Positions 8,984 through 15,810 of a DNA stretch of 17,405 nucleotides are shown in pieces. Source of the stretch: Muribaculaceae bacterium. Lineage in GTDB: Bacteria; Bacteroidota; Bacteroidia; Bacteroidales; Muribaculaceae. Location: positions 1-17,405 of the forward strand of contig JAEDNZ010000019.1 of NCBI GenBank assembly GCA_016302215.1, in the 5' to 3' direction. Both the position numbers and the translations under genes were made by a program. Position 1 is the stretch's first letter, and each line of letters starts with the position of its first letter. Below the pieces are notes generated by a model. The model was not told where the DNA came from and searched no databases. It saw only the letters and a program-made list of their open reading frames with translations.

Positions 8984-9241
8984 ATGACTAAAACTATCAC
9001 ATTCAACGAGCTGCGTCGCCTCAAAGACAGCTTGCCCGATGGCTCGATGCACCAAATCGCAGACAAACTCAACACCACAGTTCAGACTGTGCGCAACTAT
9101 TTCGGTGGTAGCAACTATGACTTCGGCAAGAACTGTGGTGTGCACATTGAGCCGGGTCCCGATGGCGGTATTGTAGTCCTCGATGACTCTACCATCTACG
9201 ATATGGCCGTTGAAATCTTACAAGAGCAAGAGAAGGAATAA
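8984..9241 (+). CDS. Small helix-turn-helix-like DNA-binding protein
   Basis: An 85-residue protein that I recognise only as a conserved Bacteroidales small protein usually labelled 'DNA-binding protein'. Residues 8-40 (ELRRLKDSLPDGSMHQIADK through TTVQTVRNYFGG) have the spacing of a helix-turn-helix: a helix, a turn, then 'IADKLNTTVQTVRNYF' as the recognition pair. The second half (GVHIEPGPDGGIVVLDDSTIYD) is an acidic, Gly-rich beta/helix segment with no motif I can name. It has its own promoter with a dyad over the -33 element and a strong hairpin after its stop, so it is probably monocistronic and perhaps autoregulated. The DNA-binding role is inferred from the helix pattern; the target is unknown. 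Confidence 0.85.
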   Translation: MTKTITFNELRRLKDSLPDGSMHQIADKLNTTVQTVRNYFGGSNYDFGKNCGVHIEPGPDGGIVVLDDSTIYDMAVEILQEQEKE

Positions 9242-9272
9242 TCGCAGCCCCCTACTTGCACCAATCGACACA

Positions 9273-9332
9273 CAAAAGGTTTTCAAGTGATGGGCTTCGC
9301 CTCCATGCAGCTCACAGCTTGAAAGCCTTTTG
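9273..9332 (+). terminator. Long hairpin, probable terminator of the small HTH gene
   Basis: CAAAAGGTTTTCAAG (9273-9287) pairs with CTTGAAAGCCTTTTG (9318-9332), 15 base pairs with one G-T. The 30-base loop can fold further (TGA/TCA and a TGGG...CTCCA mini-hairpin with a TTCG turn). It lies 31 bases after the stop. The U-run is inside the 3' arm rather than after it, so a structured RNA element cannot be excluded. Confidence 0.5.
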
Positions 9333-9375
9333 CAGTTTATTCTGACGGTTCCGCCACGTCAAAAAGCATCAGCGG

Positions 9376-9390
9376 GGAGGCAACGCCTCC
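9376..9390. other. Small GC-rich hairpin
   Basis: GGAGGC-AAC-GCCTCC forms a perfect six-base-pair stem with a three-base loop. It is the second hairpin in the 9242-9493 intergenic stretch. No gene or promoter motif overlaps it. Confidence 0.4.
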
Positions 9391-9413
9391 TCCACACCTA
9401 AGATTAAGACTCA

Positions 9414-9428
9414 GCGCCTTCGCGGCGC
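9414..9428. other. Small GC-rich hairpin
   Basis: GCGCC-TTCGC-GGCGC forms a perfect five-base-pair stem. It is followed at 9430-9442 by the short dyad GTATT-GAT-AATAC, 52 bases before the stress-protein start codon. The function is unknown. Confidence 0.35.
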
Positions 9429-9493
9429 AGTATTGATAATACGACACCCACCACTTACAACATTTCCTATCCACACCACTCTCTATTCAGCCT

Positions 9494-10609
9494 ATGTCTC
9501 GTCTAATAACTGTTGCTATCCACACTTACGAAAAAGCATTGCCAGTCAAAGCGCTGCTCGAAAGGGAAGGCATTGCCGTGACGCTCCAGAACGTCAACCT
9601 ACAGCAGCCCGAAGTGTCGTCAGGAGTGCGCCTGCGCATCGATGAAAAAGACCTGCCTCTGGCGCTGCGCATCATAGAGAACGCCGACATCTTCATGCCC
9701 ACAGCCGGCGAGAGCATGGCCGAGCGAAAGCACAGCGTGCTGGTGCCCGTTGACTTCAGCGAGCTGTCATACAAGGCCGTCGTTAGCGGCTTCAGGATCG
9801 CCAAGCGCCACAAGCAGTCAATAGTCTTGCTGCACTCTTACCTGGCGCCGCACATCACAGCCAACTTGCAGCTGACCAACAATCTGACTTACGACATCAA
9901 TGACGTGTCTGTAAATCAAATCATCGGCGACATCAACAAAAACATGGAGGCGCTCAACAACCGCATCAAGAGCGACATCAAAGCCGGACTGATACCCGCC
10001 GTGCAATACTCTTTCAAGATAGTGGAGGGAGTGCCCGAAGACGCCATCGTGGAGTATGCCAAGAGCGACCCGCCATTCTTAGTGGTGATGGCCACGCGCT
10101 CATGGGCCCGCAAAGAGCGCGACCTCATAGGCTCTGTCACGGCCGAGGTGCTCGACGAATGTAGGTTCTCCGTGCTAACCGTGCCCGAGACGGCCGATGC
10201 CGCTGTCGCCGGTACACCACAGCAAATACTCTTCTTCAGCAATCTGGACCAAAGCGATATGCTCGCTATTGACACCCTGCATCGCCTGTTTCCTGAGTCT
10301 GCATCAAAGGTGACAATAGTCAACATCACACAGCGACGCCGCTTCTCCACTGAGCGCGACACTGACAGCGCCGCCATGGCGCTCGCCGACTACTGCAGCC
10401 GCAACTTCAGAGACTACGAATTTGAGACCGTGCCCATAGCGCCGAATGACGCCATTGAAGAGCTGCGGCGACTCAACAGCGAGCACCACTACTCTCTAAT
10501 CGTGGTGCCTAATCGCAAGAAAAATGTGTTCTCACGCATCTTCAATCCAGGATTGGCTCACAAGCTGCTGTTTCAGGCCGATGTGTCAATCCTTGCCATC
10601 CCGGTGTGA
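9494..10609 (+). CDS. Universal stress protein (tandem Usp domains) with an N-terminal DUF2007-like domain
   Basis: A 371-residue cytosolic protein. Residues 1-65 resemble the DUF2007 'putative signal transducing' fold (LITVAIHTYEKALPVKALLE, then GVRLRI and a closing helix). Residues 79-231 are a universal-stress (UspA) domain opening HSVLVPVDFSELSYKAV and closing VLTVPE. Residues 243-371 are a second, weaker Usp domain opening ILFFSNLDQSD and closing VSILAIPV. The nucleotide-binding glycine motif is degenerate in the first domain (only the IGSVT end, 212-216, is kept) and not recognisable in the second, so ATP binding is doubtful. It is presumably a stress or signalling adaptor. The start at 9494 places the N-terminal domain intact. 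It ends 14 bases from the convergent ABC-F gene. Confidence 0.88.
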   Translation: MSRLITVAIHTYEKALPVKALLEREGIAVTLQNVNLQQPEVSSGVRLRIDEKDLPLALRIIENADIFMPTAGESMAERKHSVLVPVDFSELSYKAVVSGFRIAKRHKQSIVLLHSYLAPHITANLQLTNNLTYDINDVSVNQIIGDINKNMEALNNRIKSDIKAGLIPAVQYSFKIVEGVPEDAIVEYAKSDPPFLVVMATRSWARKERDLIGSVTAEVLDECRFSVLTVPETADAAVAGTPQQILFFSNLDQSDMLAIDTLHRLFPESASKVTIVNITQRRRFSTERDTDSAAMALADYCSRNFRDYEFETVPIAPNDAIEELRRLNSEHHYSLIVVPNRKKNVFSRIFNPGLAHKLLFQADVSILAIPV

Positions 10610-10623
10610 TAGCCCCCCGAAAA

Positions 10624-12606
10624 TTACTTCTTGGCATAGCGTGCGGCGAGGTCATCGGCCTCCATTGAGGCGAGCTCCCACACGCTCATAGCGTTCTCCA
10701 GGTCTTTAGTGGCTTGGGCGTGGCGGTCGTATATATCCGGCGGGGTGTTGCCGGCAGCAATGTCGGCCTCGATAGCCGCAAGGGCGGCCTCGCGCTTGGC
10801 CACCTCGGCCTCGGCCTCGGCCACCTTCTTTTGCGCGCGCTTGACGGCCTTGTCGCGCTCGCGCTGCTCGGCATATGAGAGCTTGCCGTGATTGACCGGC
10901 GCCGCCGGCGTCTCGGCAGGCGCTTTCTCCACACTTTTTGACGCCGCCTTTGCCGCCGGGGTGCTCGGCTGCTGCGAGCGCTCCAGCTCGGCGAGCGAGG
11001 CAATACGCTTCTTCTCGAGGAACTCGTAAATACCTCCCAGACACTCTCGGACCTTGCCGCCGCCAAATTCATATACCTTCTCCACGAGGCCGTCAAGAAA
11101 CTCGCGGTCGTGGCTGACGACAATCACCGTGCCGTTGAAATCCTTAATCGCCTGCTTGAGGATATCCTTGGTGGCCATGTCGAGGTGGTTGGTAGGCTCA
11201 TCGAGGATAAGCAGATTGACCGGCTCAAGCAATAGCTTAATCATGGCCAGGCGTGTCTTCTCTCCGCCGGAGAGCACCTTCACCTTCTTATCAGACGCTT
11301 CGCCTCCAAACATGAAAGCTCCCAATATATCGCGTATCTTGAGGCGAATGTCGCCCACAGCTACGCGGTCAATGGTGTCAAAGACGGTGAGGTCCTCGTC
11401 CATGAGCTGCGCCTGGTTTTGAGCGAAGTAGCCTATCTTCACATTATGGCCTATCTTGAGTGAGCCGGTGAAGGGTATCTCGCCCATGATGCACTTTACA
11501 AGGGTGGATTTGCCCTCGCCGTTTTTGCCTACAAAGGCCACTTTCTCGCCGCGGCGTATGGTAAACGTGGCGCCGTCAAAGACCTGATGGTCGCCGTAAG
11601 CCTTGCCCACATTGTCGGCGATGATAGGGAAATCACCGGAGCGCGGCGCCGGCGGAAAGCGCAGATTGAGATGCGAGGTATCTACCTCATCAACCTCTAT
11701 ACGCTCAATCTTGGCCAATTGCTTCATGCGGCTCTGCACCTGCACAGCCTTGGTGGCCTTATATCTGAAGCGCTCGATAAACGCCTCGGTGTCGGCAATC
11801 TCCTTCTGCTGGTTTTGGTAAGCGCGCATCTGCTGCTCTATGCGCTCGCGGTGTAGCACCACATATCGCGAGTAGTTGACATTATAGTCATATATCTTGC
11901 CCAGCGATATCTCTATGGTGCGGTGGGTGACATTGTCAATGAAGGCGCGGTCGTGGCTTACGAGCACCACAGCTTTGGCCTTGGTGATGAGGAAATTTTC
12001 GAGCCATTGTATTGACTCGATATCGAGGTGGTTGGTAGGCTCGTCGAGCAGCAGCACGTCGGGGCGACGCAACAGCAGCTTGGCAAGCTCGATGCGCATA
12101 CGCCAACCACCGCTAAACTCGGCTGTGGGCCTTTGAAAGTCGTCTCTGACAAATCCCAAGCCGATGAGCGTCTTCTCCATCTCTGCCTCGCAAGAGCCGC
12201 CGCTTATCATAGACAATCGATCAGTGAGCTCTGTCATGCGCTCTATGAGATTGTGATAGCTGTCGCTGTCATAGTCTGTGCGCTCTGACAGCTCCGCCGT
12301 CATCTCGTCGAGCCGCCGCTGCATCACATCGACGTGAGCAAAAGCCTTGCGCACCTCCTCTATCACCGTGAGCTCATCGTTGAGCTGCATCTGCTGCGGC
12401 AGATAGCCTATAGTGACATCGGCGGGCACGGCTACCGAGCCCGATGTGGGTTTTTGCAGTCCGGCTATGATTTTGAGCATAGTAGATTTGCCGGCACCGT
12501 TTTTGCCCACGAGGGCTATGCGGTCCTTGTCATTGATGACATAGCTGACGTTGTCAAAGAGCGATTTGGCGCTGAACTCTACTGATAGATTGTTGATTGA
12601 TACCAC
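10624..12606 (-). CDS. ABC-F family ATPase (ribosome-associated type)
   Basis: Soluble twin-cassette ABC-F ATPase (660 residues, no membrane segments). Cassette 1: Walker A GKNGAGKST (34-42), signature FSGGW (164-168), Walker B with DEPTNHLD (188-195), switch SHDR (217-220). Linker with the basic helical interdomain region, about 236-320. Cassette 2: GKNGEGKST (360-368), signature LSGGE (445-449), DEPTNHLD (469-476), SHDRE (498-502). A Pro/Ala-rich hinge (about 545-572) leads to a Uup-like C-terminal coiled coil (about 575-655, opening KLSYAEQRE). ABC-F proteins bind the ribosomal E site and relieve stalling or protect against antibiotics; with this architecture a housekeeping translation factor is more likely than a resistance protein. 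It lies 36 bases after glmM and is probably last in the nrnA operon. Confidence 0.93.
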   Translation of the reverse strand: MVSINNLSVEFSAKSLFDNVSYVINDKDRIALVGKNGAGKSTMLKIIAGLQKPTSGSVAVPADVTIGYLPQQMQLNDELTVIEEVRKAFAHVDVMQRRLDEMTAELSERTDYDSDSYHNLIERMTELTDRLSMISGGSCEAEMEKTLIGLGFVRDDFQRPTAEFSGGWRMRIELAKLLLRRPDVLLLDEPTNHLDIESIQWLENFLITKAKAVVLVSHDRAFIDNVTHRTIEISLGKIYDYNVNYSRYVVLHRERIEQQMRAYQNQQKEIADTEAFIERFRYKATKAVQVQSRMKQLAKIERIEVDEVDTSHLNLRFPPAPRSGDFPIIADNVGKAYGDHQVFDGATFTIRRGEKVAFVGKNGEGKSTLVKCIMGEIPFTGSLKIGHNVKIGYFAQNQAQLMDEDLTVFDTIDRVAVGDIRLKIRDILGAFMFGGEASDKKVKVLSGGEKTRLAMIKLLLEPVNLLILDEPTNHLDMATKDILKQAIKDFNGTVIVVSHDREFLDGLVEKVYEFGGGKVRECLGGIYEFLEKKRIASLAELERSQQPSTPAAKAASKSVEKAPAETPAAPVNHGKLSYAEQRERDKAVKRAQKKVAEAEAEVAKREAALAAIEADIAAGNTPPDIYDRHAQATKDLENAMSVWELASMEADDLAARYAKK

Positions 12607-12642
12607 GAGCGTTATGAAAGTGTCACTATGTATGTGTCAAAC

Positions 12643-14019
12643 TCAGCCTAAGAGCTCGGCCACCCTGTCGGCTTGGGATTTGGCCAGCTCGAGGGTATGA
12701 GCCTCGGCGTATATACGTATGATAGGCTCGGTATTGCTCTTGCGCAGATGCACCCACGAGTCTTCAAAGTCAATCTTCACGCCATCGATGTCAGTGATGC
12801 GCTCTCCGGCAAACTTCTCTTTGGCGGAATTAAGGATAGCATCGACATCCATCTCGGGCGAGAGCGAAATCTTGGTCTTATATATCTCATAGGCGGGATA
12901 GTCCTTGCGGAGCTCGCTCACCTTCTTGCCGCTCTTGGCGAGCAGCGTCAGAAACAGCGCCACGCCTACCAGCGCGTCACGGCCATAATGCAAGGCAGGA
13001 TAAATGACGCCGCCATTGCCCTCGCCGCCTATGACGGCACCGGTGCGGCGCATCTCGGTAGTAACATTGACCTCGCCGACGGCAGCGGCGGTGTAGGAGC
13101 ACCCGTGAGCCTCGGTGACATCGCGCAGCGCGCGGCTGGAGCTGAGGTTGCTGACGGTGGCGCCGGGAGTGTGGCGCAGCACATAGTCGGCAACTGCCAC
13201 CAATGTGTATTCCTCGCCAAACATGGCGCCGCCATCGCATACGATAGCGAGCCTATCCACATCGGGGTCAACGACAAAGCCCACATCGGCGCCCGTCTCC
13301 TTGACAAGGGCCGATATGTCAGTGAGATTTTCCGGTATAGGCTCGGGCGTATGTGCAAAGTGTCCGGTAGGCTCGCAGTTGAGCTCTATGACTTTGCTGA
13401 CACCGAGCGCACGCAGCAGCTGCGGTATCACCACACCACCCACTGAGTTGACGGCATCGACAGCCACCGTAAGGTTGGCAGCCTTGATGGCCTCCACATC
13501 TACGAGGTCCAGTGCGAGGACACTGTCAATGTGATGGCGATTGTAAGTGGTATTTGTATATACATGACCGAGGTCAGTCACCTCAGCAAAGGAGAAGTCA
13601 TCGTTGTCAGCGATGGCGAGCACCTGCTTGCCCTCGGCATCGCTGAGAAACTCGCCGCGCTCATTGAGGAGCTTGAGGGCGTTCCACTGCAGTGGGTTGT
13701 GCGAGGCGGTGAGGATAAGGCCGCCGCAAGCGTTCTCGGCGGTGACAGCCACCTCAGTGGTGGGTGTTGAAGCCAGGCCTATGTCGCAGACGTCAAAGCC
13801 CATGCCGCAGAGGGTGCCCACCACGAGGTCACGCACCATAGCGCCGGAGAGACGCGCGTCACGCCCCACCACTATCGTATTTGACTTCTTGGTCGTAGTG
13901 GCGCGTATAAAGGTAGCGTATGCGGCCGTAAATTTCACCACGTCAAGAGGCGTGAGTCCCTGCCCCGGGGCGCCACCGATAGTGCCGCGAATGCCGGATA
14001 TTGACTTAATGAGTGACAT
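12643..14019 (-). CDS. glmM: Phosphoglucosamine mutase (alpha-phosphohexomutase family)
   Basis: Cytosolic alpha-D-phosphohexomutase of 458 residues, most likely converting glucosamine-6-phosphate to glucosamine-1-phosphate for peptidoglycan and LPS precursor synthesis. The four family motifs are present: phosphoserine loop TASHNP (104-109, Ser106), metal loop DPDVDR (251-256), sugar loop GGEGNGG (331-337) and phosphate loop RKSNTEP (426-432). The opening SLIKSISGIRGTIGG is typical. The sugar loop has the GEGNGG form seen in archaeal-type enzymes rather than the GE(Q/E)SG of most bacterial GlmM, so activity on mannose or glucose phosphates cannot be excluded from sequence. It lies 27 bases after the DUF4827-like gene and 36 before the ABC-F gene, in line with an operon. 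Confidence 0.92.
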   Translation of the reverse strand: MSLIKSISGIRGTIGGAPGQGLTPLDVVKFTAAYATFIRATTTKKSNTIVVGRDARLSGAMVRDLVVGTLCGMGFDVCDIGLASTPTTEVAVTAENACGGLILTASHNPLQWNALKLLNERGEFLSDAEGKQVLAIADNDDFSFAEVTDLGHVYTNTTYNRHHIDSVLALDLVDVEAIKAANLTVAVDAVNSVGGVVIPQLLRALGVSKVIELNCEPTGHFAHTPEPIPENLTDISALVKETGADVGFVVDPDVDRLAIVCDGGAMFGEEYTLVAVADYVLRHTPGATVSNLSSSRALRDVTEAHGCSYTAAAVGEVNVTTEMRRTGAVIGGEGNGGVIYPALHYGRDALVGVALFLTLLAKSGKKVSELRKDYPAYEIYKTKISLSPEMDVDAILNSAKEKFAGERITDIDGVKIDFEDSWVHLRKSNTEPIIRIYAEAHTLELAKSQADRVAELLG

Positions 14020-14046
14020 AGCTTTTGTGTCTTTTATGGAGATGGT

Positions 14047-14685
14047 TTAGATTTTAGGACGATAGTATCTGATGTTGAACATATACGGCATCACATCGGC
14101 TGTTTCATCAGTAAAGCCATACTGCGATTTGATGATGATATTGACCACGCAATCCACCGGCAGATACATCAGCGGCAGCTGTATGCCCGTGCCCCACTGT
14201 GTGGAGCTGGAGAGCGTGTAGTTGCCATATCTGAATGAGAAGCCCTCGATGCTCATATCCTGCACATTGCCCGACGATTGGCCGAAGACAGGCTCGCCGG
14301 TGTCCGGGTTGAGACCATAGTAATACTTCAGGTTGTATCTGACGTATCTGAAGTAAAGCAGCTCGTTGGTCTGAGCGCGCATATCGGGGTCGTCAACCGA
14401 GCCGGGATCGAGCACCTGCATATATATCTGGCCATCGCTGTCCATGCGATAGAAGGGCGCATCTTCGGGATTGTCGGGGTGGTCCAGGCCGGTCTCAAAC
14501 ACAGTGTCGGCCGGTATCTCGTTGATGACATGATGGTCAGCGAGGTATGCGTTGACATAATGGTTCTCATCGGTGAGCAGCTCGGCATAGGTCTTGCTGT
14601 CAGAGCATGAAGTGGCAGCGATGCCTACTAAAGCCAAAGCGAGCAGCGGAGCATATATGGTGTGACGCATAAGTGATGATTTCAT
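14047..14685 (-). CDS. DUF4827-like lipoprotein
   Basis: A 212-residue predicted lipoprotein. It has a basic N-terminus, a hydrophobic stretch (about 10-24) and Cys27 in AATSCSDS, a relaxed Bacteroidetes lipobox; the SDS after the Cys partly resembles the acidic signal for outer-membrane surface export. The mature part has a helical N-terminal piece (TYAELLTDENHYVNAYL) and a beta-rich C-terminal half (about 120-212, including GTGIQLPLMYLPVD) that suggests an FKBP-like fold. I recognise the family as DUF4827, common beside nrnA in Bacteroidales. Its ATG overlaps the nrnA TGA (ATGA), so the two are probably translationally coupled. No catalytic residues are recognisable; peptidyl-prolyl isomerase activity should not be assumed. 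Confidence 0.85.
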   Translation of the reverse strand: MKSSLMRHTIYAPLLALALVGIAATSCSDSKTYAELLTDENHYVNAYLADHHVINEIPADTVFETGLDHPDNPEDAPFYRMDSDGQIYMQVLDPGSVDDPDMRAQTNELLYFRYVRYNLKYYYGLNPDTGEPVFGQSSGNVQDMSIEGFSFRYGNYTLSSSTQWGTGIQLPLMYLPVDCVVNIIIKSQYGFTDETADVMPYMFNIRYYRPKI

Positions 14686-15707
14686 TTCTTTATTGTTTTG
14701 TTTTTTACGAGATTACGGAAGATGTCGGCAGCCTCGGTGAGCGTGCCCTTAAACTCGCCGCCGGCGGCGTTGAGATGACCGCCGCCACCGAAATAGTCGT
14801 GGCAAAGCGCGCTCACATCGTATGATCCTACCGAGCGCATTGACACCTTGACATATCCATCTTCCTCACGGAGAAAGCACGAGTATTTTACTTCGGGTAT
14901 GGCCAGAGGCCTGTTGACCAGCGCCTCGGTGTCGCCCTTAGTGTATCTGAAGCGGTTGAGCTCATCGCGCGTGAGCGTGATGAGTGCGGCATTTTCTTCG
15001 GCAAAGACCTCCATTTTGCGATACAAGGCATAGCCGTTGAGCTTTAGGCGGTTAGCGCTCCACGTGTCGAAGAGCAGCGTGTAAAGCTCGGCCTTTGAGG
15101 CGCCGAGCTTGACGAGGTCAGACACCACGATGTAAGCCTCCGGGTCATCGCAGTTGTAGGCAAAATTGCCGGTATCGGTCATCATTCCGGCGAGCAGACA
15201 TGTGGCTATGGTCTTGTTGATGCTATCATGCAGGCCCAAAGCGCATATCACCCTATACAGCAAGAGGCATGTAGAGGACTGCTCGGGGTGCGAGATAGTG
15301 ACATCGCAGAAGCCGTCAGGCTCCAGATGGTGGTCGATAAGCACCTTGGGCAGCGTTGAGGCGGTGATGGCCGATGCCAAATAGTTGCCCGCACGATAGG
15401 GCTTGTTGAAATCAAGGCATATCAGCAGCGAGGCTTCCGATATGAGCGTAGCGGCAAAGTCGCTATATTTCGCCGCATCGATAGCCTCTTTAGCGCCGGG
15501 GAGCTTGCGCAGCTGTGGCTGCAGCATGTCGGGTATTATCACTGTGGCCGTCTTGCCCAAATCGCGCAAGAGATGCCACATTGCCAGTGATGAGCCTATG
15601 GCATCGCCATCAGGCATCGTATGGCACACTATCACGATATTTGACGCTTGGTCAATCATTCGGCCCAGGGCGGCCGCCTTTGTTGAGTCTATTATTTTTG
15701 TAATCAT
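14682..15707 (-). CDS. nrnA: DHH/DHHA1 phosphoesterase, NrnA-type oligoribonuclease/pAp phosphatase
   Basis: DHH-superfamily phosphoesterase, 341 residues from ATG 15707 (beginning MITKIIDS, the normal family start); a TTG at 15761 would add 18 residues that do not look conserved. Metal-binding motifs are HTMPDGDAIGSS (29-40; His29, Asp33, Asp35), CLDF (Asp99), DHH (125-127) and TDTGNF (177-182, Asp178). The C-terminal DHHA1 domain carries FGGGGHLNAAGG (306-317). Such enzymes degrade short RNA oligomers (nanoRNA) and dephosphorylate 3'-phosphoadenosine 5'-phosphate, using two Mn ions; related proteins cleave cyclic dinucleotide products such as pApA, which I cannot separate from sequence alone. 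It heads the nrnA-DUF4827-glmM-ABC-F run, with a perfect -7 box 12 bases upstream. Confidence 0.93.
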   Translation of the reverse strand: MITKIIDSTKAAALGRMIDQASNIVIVCHTMPDGDAIGSSLAMWHLLRDLGKTATVIIPDMLQPQLRKLPGAKEAIDAAKYSDFAATLISEASLLICLDFNKPYRAGNYLASAITASTLPKVLIDHHLEPDGFCDVTISHPEQSSTCLLLYRVICALGLHDSINKTIATCLLAGMMTDTGNFAYNCDDPEAYIVVSDLVKLGASKAELYTLLFDTWSANRLKLNGYALYRKMEVFAEENAALITLTRDELNRFRYTKGDTEALVNRPLAIPEVKYSCFLREEDGYVKVSMRSVGSYDVSALCHDYFGGGGHLNAAGGEFKGTLTEAADIFRNLVKNKTIKK

Positions 15708-15719
15708 AATTATTCGATA

Positions 15720-15727
15720 CAAAGATA
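15720..15727 (-). promoter_or_regulatory. Bacteroidetes -7 box for the nrnA operon
   Basis: On the minus strand TATCTTTG matches TAnnTTTG perfectly and is followed by TA, a common context. Only 12 bases separate it from the nrnA ATG at 15707, so the leader would be about 5-8 bases. No good TTTG is seen at the -33 distance. Confidence 0.5.
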
Positions 15728-15810
15728 AGAATTTTGGCTCAACCGCAGGGCTATTTAACAAGTTTTTTATGTGTCAAGCTATCCTACCTGCCTCCCCCCC
15801 ATGCGCGCAA

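Noticed and set aside
9433..9645. Open frame overlapping the start of the stress-protein gene
   Set aside because: It overlaps the conserved N-terminal domain in another frame and has low-complexity composition.
10624..12606. ABC-F gene as an antibiotic-resistance determinant
   Set aside because: It has the long C-terminal coiled coil of housekeeping Uup-type proteins, sits in a core-gene operon, and shows no sign of transfer.
12673..13446. 257-codon plus-strand open frame antisense to glmM
   Set aside because: It is a shadow of a gene that carries all four family motifs; the translated product has no recognisable domain.
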